NCBI GenBank assembly: GCA_044359955.1
Contig: JBIKLF010000002.1
Span: 62,001-126,000, forward strand
Direction: 5' to 3'
Source: JACTMZ01 sp044359955
GTDB taxonomy: Bacteria > Verrucomicrobiota > Verrucomicrobiia > Chthoniobacterales > JACTMZ01
DNA length: 64,000 bases
Both the position numbers and the translations under genes were made by a program. The notes under the pieces were generated by a model. It did not search any database and was not told the origin of the DNA. It was given only the letters and a program-made list of their open reading frames with translations. How positions within the stretch are numbered: the first letter of the stretch is position 1; every line of letters starts with the position of its first letter. This document shows, piece after piece, positions 49,386 through 57,482 of this stretch.

Positions 49386-49456
49386 TTGTAGCGGCGGTCT
49401 ATGACCGCCGGATCATCTCAGTTCGCGCACCGGCGGTCATAGACCGCCGCTACAAT
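49385..49456. repeat. Perfect 26-bp inverted repeat hairpin element
   Basis: ATTGTAGCGGCGGTCTATGA... at 49385-49410 is exactly complementary to 49431-49456, with a 20-bp loop. Each arm contains the sub-palindrome GGTC-TAT-GACC. The same arm sequence occurs in both copies of the 313-bp repeat. It separates the decayed nemA fragment from the intact gene. Confidence 0.9.
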
Positions 49457-49494
49457 CATCAACTCGTCACACGTCACCCGCCACACGTCACAGA

Positions 49495-50574
49495 TTATCC
49501 CGCCATGGCGGGATAATCCGTATATCCCTTCGCTCCCGGCGTATAAAACGTCGCCTCATCCGGCGCATTGAGCGCCGCGCTCACCTTCACCCGCGCCGGC
49601 AAATCCGGATTGGCCAAGAACGGCTTCCCGAAGGCCACCGCATCAATCTTCTTCCCGGCAATGGCCTCCGCCGCTTCCTGCGGCGTGTAGCCCATATTCC
49701 CGACGAGCACCCCGCGATAGGCCGCCCGTGCGGCTGACATCACATCGCCGCTTTGCTGACCGAGAAAATCCGCCCGCATCACATGCCAGTAAGCCAGGCC
49801 ACAAGCGTTCAGCTTCTCACCCAGCCACGAGATCAATCCGATCGGATCGCTGTCGCTCATGCTGTTGAAACTATTCAATGGCGACACACGCAAACCGACG
49901 CGATCCGCGTCCCACACCGCAGATGCCGCCTCGATCACCTCGAGCAACAAACGCGCCCGGTTTTCGATTGATCCGCCGTAAGGACCCGTTCGCTTGTTTG
50001 ACCCGTCGCGCAAAAATTCATCGAGCAAATACCCGTTTGCCCCGTGCACCTCAACCCCGTCAAACCCCGCCGCCTTGGCATTCTCCGCCGCCTTCTTAAA
50101 GCCCGCCACAATGTCCGGCAATTCATCATCGCGCAGTTCCCGCGGCATGGCATAAGGCTTCTTCCCCGCCGGCGTATGCACCTCCTCGTTGGTGATCGCA
50201 ATGACGCTCGGCGCCACCGGTTGCGCGCCGTTGTTGAAAAGCGGATGACAGGCCCGTCCTCCGTGCCAAATCTGCAGAAAGATTCGTCCTCCGGCCCCAT
50301 GCACCGCTTCGGTCACCGCTTTCCACCCCGCCACCTGCGCCGTCGAATAAATCCCCGGCTCCGCATAAAAGGCCGAGTTCCCCTCCATCGCCATCGTCGC
50401 CTCGGCAATGATCAATCCCGCCGTGGCCCGCTGCGCGTAGTATTCCGCCATGAGCGGTCCCGGCACATGCTCTGCTTCCGCCCGGCACCGGGTGAGGGGA
50501 GCCATAAATAAACGGTTGGGCACCTCCATCACACCCACGCGCAATGGCTCGAAAAGCGGAAACAAAGAATTCAT
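49495..50574 (-). CDS. nemA: Old Yellow Enzyme family ene-reductase (NemA-like)
   Basis: FMN-dependent NADPH ene-reductase acting on alkenes and nitro compounds. TIM-barrel landmarks: 'LFMAPLTRCRAEAEHVPGPL', 'ARIFLQIWHGGR' region (GGRIFLQIWHGGRACH), 'GFDGVEVHGANGYLLDEFL' with the substrate-binding His/Asn pair, 'DGSNKRTGPYGGSIENRARL' and 'VGNMGYTPQEA'. 359 residues from ATG at 50574. The gene starts beside the DnaA-box cluster. Confidence 0.93.
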   Translation of the reverse strand: MNSLFPLFEPLRVGVMEVPNRLFMAPLTRCRAEAEHVPGPLMAEYYAQRATAGLIIAEATMAMEGNSAFYAEPGIYSTAQVAGWKAVTEAVHGAGGRIFLQIWHGGRACHPLFNNGAQPVAPSVIAITNEEVHTPAGKKPYAMPRELRDDELPDIVAGFKKAAENAKAAGFDGVEVHGANGYLLDEFLRDGSNKRTGPYGGSIENRARLLLEVIEAASAVWDADRVGLRVSPLNSFNSMSDSDPIGLISWLGEKLNACGLAYWHVMRADFLGQQSGDVMSAARAAYRGVLVGNMGYTPQEAAEAIAGKKIDAVAFGKPFLANPDLPARVKVSAALNAPDEATFYTPGAKGYTDYPAMAG

Positions 50575-50667
50575 CCCGCTGAGTCTATCCTCCATCTTTG
50601 GATTGCTCCACCAACTTTCACTCGGACTTCAAACTCAAGTTTCGTCCTTCGTGCCGCTGACCGGCAC

Positions 50668-50881
50668 TTGTTCACAACCTCTGAGGTTTGGGAATTCTTG
50701 AAAGCCCACAAGACTATCAATCATAAGGCTGTGAACAACCCGCACATATCCTGCTCCACGCCGCACCCATGCACGTTCCACGCCGTTCGATCGTTGTGAA
50801 GCAATGTCAGCACCCCGCGTGCAATCTTCGCGGAACAACGTGGAACATGAGGTTGTCCACAACACCAACACCTTGTTCACA
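50668..50881. other. Cluster of four DnaA-box-like sites, candidate origin region
   Basis: TTGTTCACA (50668-50676, plus), TGTGAACAA (50730-50738, minus), TTGTCCACA (50853-50861, plus) and TTGTTCACA (50873-50881, plus) within 214 bp. TTGTCCACA is the preferred DnaA box in some high-GC bacteria; the others differ by one base. Part of a 1035-bp gap (50575-51609) that has no gene. The remainder of the gap holds a REP element and the 313-bp repeat. Confidence 0.55.
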
Positions 50882-50929
50882 TCCCGCCGACAAGTTTGTC
50901 CGCGGCGCTAATCACGGGGTTTTGATTAC

Positions 50930-50987
50930 GTGGCATCGGCATCCTGCCGATGATGCCCAGTGATCACGGACAAGATGCCCATGTTAC
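50930..50987. repeat. REP-like palindrome with one decayed arm
   Basis: 50930-50952 is identical to the 23-bp unit at 32019 (GTGGCATCGGCATCC...). The facing arm at 50965-50987 (CACGGACAAGATGCCCATGT...) is a degenerate complement. Lies about 50 bp from the last DnaA-like box. Confidence 0.8.
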
Positions 50988-51170
50988 TTTTCTGCGAAAC
51001 CGATGCGGCGCCTGTCAAAAGTTTCGCCGAAAACACTAAGTCGTAACCACGCAAAACATTCTGCCTTTTCCGGCGCTGCCACAGAGGAGCGCCTGGGCGG
51101 AAGTTGACTTATACCAATGTCCTTCGGCTTTTCGACGATGGACCGAGTGGTAGTGCGGGGCCTTTGCCTA

Positions 51171-51483
51171 CCGAGTAACTTGAAGTGTTTTTAGGCACCG
51201 ACGGTCATAGACCGCCGCTACAAGTTTTTGTCGAGATGTAGCGGCGCTCTATGAGCGTCGGTTCCTTTGCCCCTGGCAGTGGTGGTAGCCCCAGTTACTC
51301 CCAGCACACACCCGCCAACGCGCGGGTTCAGGGACTAGGGGCCATCTTCACTGCGTTCCGGTTGGACCGGCCGTGTCGAATCCCGAAGAAAGTTCGCGGT
51401 CGGCCCGAAGGTCCGACCCTAGCCCGGAGCCGAAGGACAAAGTCCCAAGGCGATGGGCCCTTGGTATAACTGTTTGGTGAGCG
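51171..51483. repeat. 313-bp dispersed repeat, copy B
   Basis: Homologous over its full length to 1111-1423 with about 30 substitutions and no visible indels. Beyond its right end, 51484-51514 continues into sequence shared with 23325-23356, so the real element may be longer than the part shared with copy A. Confidence 0.85.
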
Positions 51484-51609
51484 TCTCGGCGCCCCAGCGG
51501 AGAAAAAGATGCGGCGTCCTCGCCGTCGGTGCCCTACCCGTATCCGCGCCCGCTTTGAATTTTGACAACTAAGCGGCAGCCTGTCCACCATGTGCAGATT
51601 CCGGCCGCC

Positions 51610-51843
51610 TCACTTCCAAGATTTGATCAACGCCTTGGCCTTGGCCTCGTTGGCGTTCATCATCGAATCACGGCGTTTGCGAGCTTCCCGCACATTGTTG
51701 GTGCGCAGCGAAAAACGGATCCGCTTGGCGGGGCCGCTCCGGCGCTCGAGACTCAAGTGACACCACCAAGTCCCGTTGTTGTCCCAAATGTGATGATTCG
51801 CGCCGTAGCGACGATCCGGCAATTCGACAATTTTGTTCTTCAT
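51610..51843 (-). CDS. Small protein resembling an integrase arm-type DNA-binding domain
   Basis: 77 residues from ATG at 51843. 'GTWWCHLSLERRSGPAKRIRFSL' (strands) followed by 'TNNVREARKRRDSMMNANEA' (helix) resembles the N-terminal arm-binding domain of tyrosine recombinases, which often read 'W..R......G.RI..SL.T.D...A...RD'. No catalytic domain follows; the frame stops. It may be an integrase remnant or a free-standing small protein. It lies 313 bp from tRNA-Arg, a common integration target. Confidence 0.5.
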   Translation of the reverse strand: MKNKIVELPDRRYGANHHIWDNNGTWWCHLSLERRSGPAKRIRFSLRTNNVREARKRRDSMMNANEAKAKALIKSWK

Positions 51844-51950
51844 AGAGAGGACGCATTTTGCACAGATTCCGGCAAAAGCGCAATCCCTATGACACCCTTG
51901 ATTCCGCGCCACCCATTTGACAGCAGGCCCGGCGGGCCTACGTTTCCTTC

Positions 51951-52148
51951 ATGATCCAAACCCTCGAGGCTGAGATCGACGAGCAGGGGTCCGTGCGTTT
52001 CACCCGTCCGGTCCATCTTGATCGCAAACACCGTGTGCTGGTCATGGTCCTGCCCGATGCTTTGCCCGTCGCGAGTGAAGACGTTCCGGACGGCTGGAAC
52101 CACCCCTCCATCGACCAGTCCTACCGATACCTGCCCTCGCCCAGCTGA
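51951..52148 (+). CDS. Small hypothetical protein, antitoxin-like
   Basis: 65 residues: 'MIQTLEAEIDEQGSVRFTRP' then 'HLDRKHRVLVMVLPD'. The layout (short N-terminal beta-rich segment of the type '.EA.id..G.v.....l.....VLV.vl') is shared by small proteins annotated as VapB-like antitoxins. No toxin gene lies downstream; tRNA-Arg does. Could be an orphan antitoxin. Confidence 0.55.
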   Translation: MIQTLEAEIDEQGSVRFTRPVHLDRKHRVLVMVLPDALPVASEDVPDGWNHPSIDQSYRYLPSPS

Positions 52149-52155
52149 TCGTAAT

Positions 52156-52229
52156 TGCACCCGGCGGGGGTCGAACCCACAACCTCTGGCTTCGGAGGCC
52201 AGCGCTCTATCCGGTTGAGCTACGGGTGC
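52156..52229 (-). tRNA. tRNA-Arg (anticodon CCG)
   Basis: Folds as a complete cloverleaf on the minus strand: acceptor GCACCCG pairs with CGGGTGC, D-loop 'GCTCAACCGGATAGAGC', anticodon stem CTGGC/GCCAG with loop CTCCGAA (anticodon CCG, reading CGG), variable AGGTT, T-arm GTGGGTTCGACCCCCGC, discriminator A at 52156. The CCA end is not encoded. Confidence 0.97.
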
Positions 52230-52368
52230 TTGTTGGAGAGGCAATAAAGCGCACCCGGGGCGCGGGCTCAAGCGGGAAGGGGGCCACGAAGGATGAAGGA
52301 TGAGTTTGAGACCTGAGCCAAGGGGTGGGTCTTGTGCCGTGGCGGGCGGGCGGTTAGAAAGGATGGTC

Positions 52369-52935
52369 ATGGCGGACATTGTTTATTTCGATCTGGAGAC
52401 GCAGCGGACGGCGAATGATGCGGGGGGCTGGGACAAGAAGGCGGCCATGGGCATGACCGTGGGGGCGACTTACAGCTCGGGCACGGGGAAATACGCGGTC
52501 TATGGCGAGGAGCGGGTGCACGAATTGGTCGAGCAGTTGCAGCGGGCGGACCTTGTGGTGGGATTCAATTTGATCAATTTCGATTACGAGGTGCTGATGG
52601 GTTACACGGTGATGGACTTGGCGCACAGCGTGCCGACGTTGGATTTGATGGTTTCCCTCGAGCAAAAAATAGGCCACCGCATCGGGTTGGATGCCGTGTC
52701 GCAGTCGACGCTGGGTTGCGGGAAGACGGCGGACGGACTCGACGCGATCAAGTGGTGGCGTCAGGGCCGCAAACTCGAGGTGGCCCGCTATTGCTGCTTC
52801 GATGTGAAGGTGACGCGGCTCGTGCACGAATACGGCATGTCCCACGGCGAGGTGTTTTATCAGGACCGGCTGGGGCGCAAGCGTCGCGTCGCGGTGGAAT
52901 GGGGCGCGCCGGCCCGGGAGTGTGTGGCGGCATGA
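52369..52935 (+). CDS. DEDDy 3'-5' exonuclease-like (RNase H fold) protein
   Basis: 188 residues. Exo I 'IVYFDLETQRT' (Asp, Glu) at the N-terminus, Exo II 'VVGFNLINFDYEVL' (Asp) near 65, and Exo III 'RYCCFDVKVTRLVHEYG' with YxxxD near 145, so all catalytic acids of the DEDDy class are there. ATG at 52369 is spaced 6 bp from GAAAGG. Acts presumably on single-stranded nucleic acid; the exact substrate is unknown. Overlaps the next gene by 4 bases. Confidence 0.78.
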   Translation: MADIVYFDLETQRTANDAGGWDKKAAMGMTVGATYSSGTGKYAVYGEERVHELVEQLQRADLVVGFNLINFDYEVLMGYTVMDLAHSVPTLDLMVSLEQKIGHRIGLDAVSQSTLGCGKTADGLDAIKWWRQGRKLEVARYCCFDVKVTRLVHEYGMSHGEVFYQDRLGRKRRVAVEWGAPARECVAA

Positions 52936-54200
52936 TCCAACCGCTGAAAAGTGACCCCTCCGTCTGGTCGTTGTGCTGGGTGGATTTGCCCGAACCGCTG
53001 CCGGTGGAGGAGGATTTTTTTCTGCCGACCATTCTTTTGCTGGTTGGTCCTTCGTTCGAGCCTCTCGCGCCGCCGGCCATTTTCCATGAGTTGGACCAGG
53101 TCGAGGCGGAAGAATGGGTAGCGCATCATTTCGACGACCTCGGCGTGCCGGACCAATTGTCGGTCTGGAAGGCTCCGGAGTGGGTGCTGGAGGAGTGGAA
53201 ATATTTCGGGCGTGATTGGAAAACGAAAGTGAAGCTGGTCAATCCCCCGCCGCACGAAGCACGGCTGCAATCCGAGTTGGCCGGCTTGCAAGGGGACGCC
53301 CCCCGCGCGCCGGCGCTCTCGAAGTCGGCGCTGGCCGACGGGTTGGTGCGCAATGTGTCGCGCTTGCGTTCGCCCGGCAAACGACGCTCCACTTTGGAGA
53401 AGGCGGCAGAGATCGACCCGGCCTGCACTGCGGCGCGGGTGGAACTCGCGGAACTGGAATTCCAGTCCGGTCGCTACGAACGGAGTTTGGAGTTGTCCGC
53501 CCAGATCGAGGAGATCGAACGTCCGCTCCTGCGACGTCGCGGGGTCCAGTGGTGGACCGATCGCACAACGCGTCCGCTCCTGCGCGCGCTTTTCGGCACG
53601 ATGCTTTGCCAGTGGCATCTGGGTCGTGCCGCGGAGGCGGCCGAAACGGGTCACCATTTGCTCGAGACCGATCCGGACGACCATATGGGGGCGCGTTTTT
53701 ATGTCCCGCTCTTGCTGCTCTTGGCCGGCGAGAATGAGGAGGCGTCTTTGTTTTTCCGGCACTATGCGGTGCGCTACCCGGGCGATTTGCCGCATGCCTG
53801 GCTGAGTTTCGCCTGGGGGCTCACCCTCTGCCTCGAAGGGGATGATCAGGGGGCGCGGCAGAAATACCGCGAGGGCATCATGGCCAACATTCATATCGCC
53901 CCGCGCCTGCTCGGCGAACGGCCTTTGCCGGAAGACATTTATCATCCGAGCGAACGAGACGAACCGAACTCGGCGGCGGAATTCGCGGGGTCGTTTAGCG
54001 GACTGTGGGACCGCGAGGCGGCGGCACTCCGTGTGCTGCGCGAGACGCATGAGGAAATGGGCCCGGCGCTGGGAGAGTTGATTAAGCGGCGGCGGGCTTT
54101 GGCTGATTTGATGGACCAGCGATACGATCCCGATTACCGCGCGAATTGGACGCGGATGGTCGAGGAGGAAGAGTCGTTCGTCAAAAAGGCGCTCGAATAG
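52932..54200 (+). CDS. TPR-like protein of unknown function
   Basis: 422 residues, no signal peptide. The N-terminal 120 residues ('SVWSLCWVDLPEPLPVEEDFFLPTIL', in parts) are unrecognised. From about 150 there are helical TPR-like repeats: 'TLEKAAEIDPACTAARVELA', 'TMLCQWHLGRAAEAAETGHH' and 'MGARFYVPLLLLLAGENEEA', the last resembling the ST7 family. ATG overlaps the exonuclease stop (ATGA), so both products are probably made together. Confidence 0.65.
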   Translation: MIQPLKSDPSVWSLCWVDLPEPLPVEEDFFLPTILLLVGPSFEPLAPPAIFHELDQVEAEEWVAHHFDDLGVPDQLSVWKAPEWVLEEWKYFGRDWKTKVKLVNPPPHEARLQSELAGLQGDAPRAPALSKSALADGLVRNVSRLRSPGKRRSTLEKAAEIDPACTAARVELAELEFQSGRYERSLELSAQIEEIERPLLRRRGVQWWTDRTTRPLLRALFGTMLCQWHLGRAAEAAETGHHLLETDPDDHMGARFYVPLLLLLAGENEEASLFFRHYAVRYPGDLPHAWLSFAWGLTLCLEGDDQGARQKYREGIMANIHIAPRLLGERPLPEDIYHPSERDEPNSAAEFAGSFSGLWDREAAALRVLRETHEEMGPALGELIKRRRALADLMDQRYDPDYRANWTRMVEEEESFVKKALE

Positions 54201-54216
54201 AGCGCGCCGGAAAGAT

Positions 54217-54840
54217 TCATATCGAGGTCGAAACGGGCGGGACGGTCGCGCTGGGAACCGGCTGGTTCTCGGGTGCCGGGGCGGCCGGGGTCGGGTCGGG
54301 CAGGGGAATCTTGGTGGGCTCTCTCTCCGGATTATCGACTGGCGCCGGAATGAGTTCGGGCAGCGGCTCGAGGGGAACTTCCTCGGGCATGATGTCGAGA
54401 TTGGGATCGGGCAGGGCGATATCTTCGAAGACTTCTTCGTCGTAGGTCTGCGCACTGCGCTTGTTGCGTCCGGGTGCGTCGCCGCGGGACCCGTCATTGG
54501 TGGCGCCCGAACGGAGTCCGCGCTTGCGACGCTGTTCGGGCGGGGCCGGTTGCAGGTCTTCGTTGGCCATGTAACCGACCTGGCCGTCTTCCAATTGCAC
54601 GCGGCTGTAGCCAAATTCCTTGCGCTGCAGCATGACCAATTCACCGGTGCGCAGACTCAGGTCCGCCCCCCCCGCTTGTTGCGGTCCGAGCCGGAAAAAT
54701 TGGGCGTAGTCCGTGCCAATAACCATATCGCCGACGAAATTGGGCGATGGTTCGAGGGGAATTGTTTCGCAGCCTGTGGTGGCGAGAAGGATGGCGAGGC
54801 CGGCGGCGGCCATGACGGAATTGCGCGTCTTTTTCGGCAT
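54217..54840 (-). CDS. Lipoprotein with SH3-like domain and proline-rich tail
   Basis: 207 residues. Lipoprotein signal 'AAAGLAILLATTGCE' with lipobox TTGC. Residues about 55-95 ('LSLRTGELVMLQRKEFGYSR', 'QVGYMANEDLQP') match the bacterial SH3 (SH3b) pattern often used to bind cell wall. The second half is acidic and Pro-rich and probably disordered. Convergent with the TPR gene; divergent from the NlpC/P60 gene, a possible functional partner. Confidence 0.7.
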   Translation of the reverse strand: MPKKTRNSVMAAAGLAILLATTGCETIPLEPSPNFVGDMVIGTDYAQFFRLGPQQAGGADLSLRTGELVMLQRKEFGYSRVQLEDGQVGYMANEDLQPAPPEQRRKRGLRSGATNDGSRGDAPGRNKRSAQTYDEEVFEDIALPDPNLDIMPEEVPLEPLPELIPAPVDNPEREPTKIPLPDPTPAAPAPENQPVPSATVPPVSTSI

Positions 54841-54934
54841 CTTCAGGGACTTTTAACACAAGGACGCCCTCGCCGCGAAGGTCATTCGCGGTCCGGTCGA
54901 CAAATCCTCCGTCCGGCCGTATAGGAGAGGAGCC

Positions 54935-55504
54935 ATGTGCCGCAGTTCTCTTCCCTTGTTAGGCCTGCTCCTGTGGCTGGCGGCGGGGGTCCGGGCTGAC
55001 CAGGGCCTGACCGCGGAGGCTTTTGCTCTCAAGGAGCAGGGGATCGGTTATGGCGGGGCCTTTGTGCCTCCGGGGGAGACGTCGGTTTGGCGGATGGATT
55101 GTTCGAATACCGCGCGTTATCTGCTGCGGCAGACGCGCGGGGTGGAACTGCCGCGCACGGCTTCCGAGCAATACAACTACGTGCGCTCGCGGGGGAAGTT
55201 GAAGCGGGTGGGCGGACTTTTCGGCGGCGTGCCTGACACCGAATGGTGGGCCAAGCGGCTGAAGCCCGGGGATTTGCTTTTTTGGGAGCACACCTACAAG
55301 CCCCAGCGCAAACCACCCGTCACTCACGTCATGGTCTACCTCGGACGCGGCGAACGCGGCGAATTGCTCATGGCCGGCGCGCAAAGTTCGCGCGGGGTCG
55401 GGGTGTATAAATTGCAGCCGCGCGTGGTCTACGGCGGACACGGAGGATTTTTCGGGCTCTTCAAAAAGAAGGGCCGGCTTGTCGCTTACGGACGGCTGCG
55501 GTAG
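54935..55504 (+). CDS. NlpC/P60-like secreted cysteine peptidase
   Basis: 189 residues with signal peptide (LLGLLLWLAAGVRA). NlpC/P60 features: nucleophile Cys in 'WRMDCSNTARYLLRQTRGV', the 'LPRTASEQYNYV' loop, 'LKPGDLLFWEH' and the catalytic His in 'VTHVMVYLGRGE'. These enzymes cleave peptidoglycan stem peptides. No wall-binding domain is attached; the neighbouring SH3 lipoprotein might supply one, which is inference. Confidence 0.82.
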   Translation: MCRSSLPLLGLLLWLAAGVRADQGLTAEAFALKEQGIGYGGAFVPPGETSVWRMDCSNTARYLLRQTRGVELPRTASEQYNYVRSRGKLKRVGGLFGGVPDTEWWAKRLKPGDLLFWEHTYKPQRKPPVTHVMVYLGRGERGELLMAGAQSSRGVGVYKLQPRVVYGGHGGFFGLFKKKGRLVAYGRLR

Positions 55505-55545
55505 GGCGTCTTAAGTCAGGGGGGCACGGCCGCGTTGTCTGGGAA

Positions 55546-55614
55546 AGGTGGATCGCGCCGTCCCGGCGCGATATGTCACCGGGGAAATCGCGATCGGGAC
55601 ATCGCGATCCACCT
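55546..55614. repeat. 69-bp dispersed repeat with 12-bp inverted ends, copy B
   Basis: Ends AGGTGGATCGCG and CGCGATCCACCT are perfect inverted repeats. Homologous along its full length to 14421-14489. Lies between the convergent NlpC/P60 and DUF1015 genes, so it may also act as a bidirectional terminator. Confidence 0.85.
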
Positions 55615-55634
55615 GGCCGCCGAAAGGCAATCGC

Positions 55635-56852
55635 TCAAAAGGTGTGGATGAACAATCCGGAGCGCAGCTTCGGTTCGAACCAAGTGCTTTTCGGCGGCAT
55701 GATTTGTCCGGCATCGGCGATATCCATCAGTTGCCGCATGGTCACCGCATGCATCGAAAAAGCGACGGACGCCCGCTTGGCGTCGACTTGGGCGCGCAGA
55801 TAATCCGTGCCGCGGATCCCGCCGACGAAATCAATCCGCTTGCTCGTGCGCGGGTCGTCGATGCCGAGGATGGGGGCGAGGATATTGTCCTGCAGCAAGC
55901 TGACATCCAGGCGCGAGACCGGATCGGCGTGGGCCGGAAGGTCGAAGGCCAAGCCGAGCCAATGGCCTCCGAGATACATCGAGACGTGGCCGGGACTGGC
56001 CGGCACCGGCGGCGCCGCGGGCGACAAGCGGCAGGCATGACCCACCCGCACGAGGAATTCTTCGGGATGTAATCCGTTGAGGTCGGTGACCAGACGGTTG
56101 TAGGGCAGGATTTGCAATTGGTCCTGCGGGAACATCACGGCCGGGAACCAATTGTAGTCCTCATCGCCCGTGTGCTCCGGGTTGGCTTCCCGCCGGGCCA
56201 ATCCGACGCGCGCCGCGCCGGCCGAGCGGTGGTGTCCGTCCGCAATGTAAGAATGCGGCACCGGGGCGAAAGCTTTGGTCACGGCCGCCGCATCGGGCAT
56301 GCGCCAGAGGGTGTGTTGCACACCATCGGGTGCGGTAAAATCGAAGAGCGGAACCGTTTCGGATGCCGCTTTGATCAGCGCCGCAATTTCCGGGGTCGAT
56401 TCGAAAGCGAGAAACACCGGTTCGATATGGGCGGAGAGCGCCGTGTTGAGGCGCACGCGGTCGTCTTCTTTATCCGGCCGCGTCTTCTCGTGTTTCTTGA
56501 TCAACCCTGCCGCGTAGTCGTCCGCATGGCAGACGGCAGTGATGCCGGTCTGGGCGTGGCCGTTCATGATCTGGCGGTAGAGGTAAATCTGCGGTGACGT
56601 TTCGCGCACCAGTTCGCCGTCCTTTTGCAACTGCCCGAAATTGCGTCGCGCCTGCTCGTAGACTTCCGGTCCGTAGGGGTTCACGCCTTCCGGCAGGGTG
56701 GCTTCGGACCGCACGACACGGAGGAAGCTGTGCGGTTGGGCCGCGATGATGGCGCGGGCCTCCGCCGTGTCGAGCACGTCATAGGGAGGTGAAGCCAGTT
56801 CCGCGGCGAGATCGGTTCGCGGGATGAGTCCTTGGAAAGCACGGATACGCAT
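55635..56852 (-). CDS. DUF1015 family protein
   Basis: 405 residues, cytoplasmic. 'IRAFQGLIPRTDLAAELASP' then 'PPYDVLDTAEARAI' and 'YIADGHHRSAGAARVG' (ADGHHR) are the hallmarks of DUF1015, the SerK-like family that includes free serine kinases. The ADGHHR block is the catalytic region of SerK, so a small-molecule kinase is possible but unproven. The start at 56852 fits homologue length; a longer upstream frame would overlap the divergent gene. Confidence 0.85.
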   Translation of the reverse strand: MRIRAFQGLIPRTDLAAELASPPYDVLDTAEARAIIAAQPHSFLRVVRSEATLPEGVNPYGPEVYEQARRNFGQLQKDGELVRETSPQIYLYRQIMNGHAQTGITAVCHADDYAAGLIKKHEKTRPDKEDDRVRLNTALSAHIEPVFLAFESTPEIAALIKAASETVPLFDFTAPDGVQHTLWRMPDAAAVTKAFAPVPHSYIADGHHRSAGAARVGLARREANPEHTGDEDYNWFPAVMFPQDQLQILPYNRLVTDLNGLHPEEFLVRVGHACRLSPAAPPVPASPGHVSMYLGGHWLGLAFDLPAHADPVSRLDVSLLQDNILAPILGIDDPRTSKRIDFVGGIRGTDYLRAQVDAKRASVAFSMHAVTMRQLMDIADAGQIMPPKSTWFEPKLRSGLFIHTF

Positions 56853-56937
56853 GAGGTCGGACACCGCACCAAAAGCGGGGCGCTGATGCAAACGGAATAT
56901 TTTGCCGGCGACCGGGCGGCATGGCAGTTTCTCACCC

Positions 56938-57435
56938 ATGACCGGGATGATCCTGCGGACGGTGGGGTTGGCGCTTTGTGCGGCGGCTTGGTGGTGGTTG
57001 GGGGCGAGAGGCCAGGAAAAAGGGCTGGCCGACGGGATGCCCATGATTTTGGCCGCCCATGCGGTGCTCCTCGTTGCGGCGATTTTCATGGCCAAACCGC
57101 TGGCCGGGATGCTCGGCGATTGGGTCTCCGGTTTGTTCATGCCCGGCGACCGGCATTCGCGTCCGCAACCGATGTATAGCATCCCGGAGGGCCGGATGGC
57201 GGCGGAAGATTACGCCGGCGCCTTGGAGGCCTACGCGGCCCTCGCCGCGGAGCATCCGGCGGAAATCGCGCCGCATTTGCGCATGATGGAGATTTGGCTC
57301 CGTGTTTACCGCGACGCGGATGCGGCGCGGACCATCCGCGACAATGCCCTGCTTTCGATCAAGGGGAAGCGCAACCAGGAAAAATTCCGGGCGGCGGCGC
57401 AGGTCATTTTGGCCGGGGCTGGGGTGGAGACCTGA
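56938..57435 (+). CDS. Membrane protein with short TPR-like segment
   Basis: 165 residues. Two N-terminal hydrophobic segments (ILRTVGLALCAAAWWWLG and MILAAHAVLLVAAIFMAKPL) then a soluble region with one TPR-like pair ('AAEDYAGALEAYAALAAEHP', 'IAPHLRMMEIWLRVYRDADA'). Unknown function. Precedes hpf by about 47 bp in the same direction. ATG at 56938 is preferred to one 12 codons upstream because it begins at the membrane segment. Confidence 0.65.
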   Translation: MTGMILRTVGLALCAAAWWWLGARGQEKGLADGMPMILAAHAVLLVAAIFMAKPLAGMLGDWVSGLFMPGDRHSRPQPMYSIPEGRMAAEDYAGALEAYAALAAEHPAEIAPHLRMMEIWLRVYRDADAARTIRDNALLSIKGKRNQEKFRAAAQVILAGAGVET

Positions 57436-57482
57436 CTGATTCGGATTGGCCGCGGGGTCGGGGGATGGTTTATTGGATGGGT

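Noticed and set aside
50770..50850. Extra parS-like sites in the origin gap (GTTCCACG near 50774, CGTGGAAC near 50840)
   Set aside because: Each has only one half of the palindrome; not counted as full sites.
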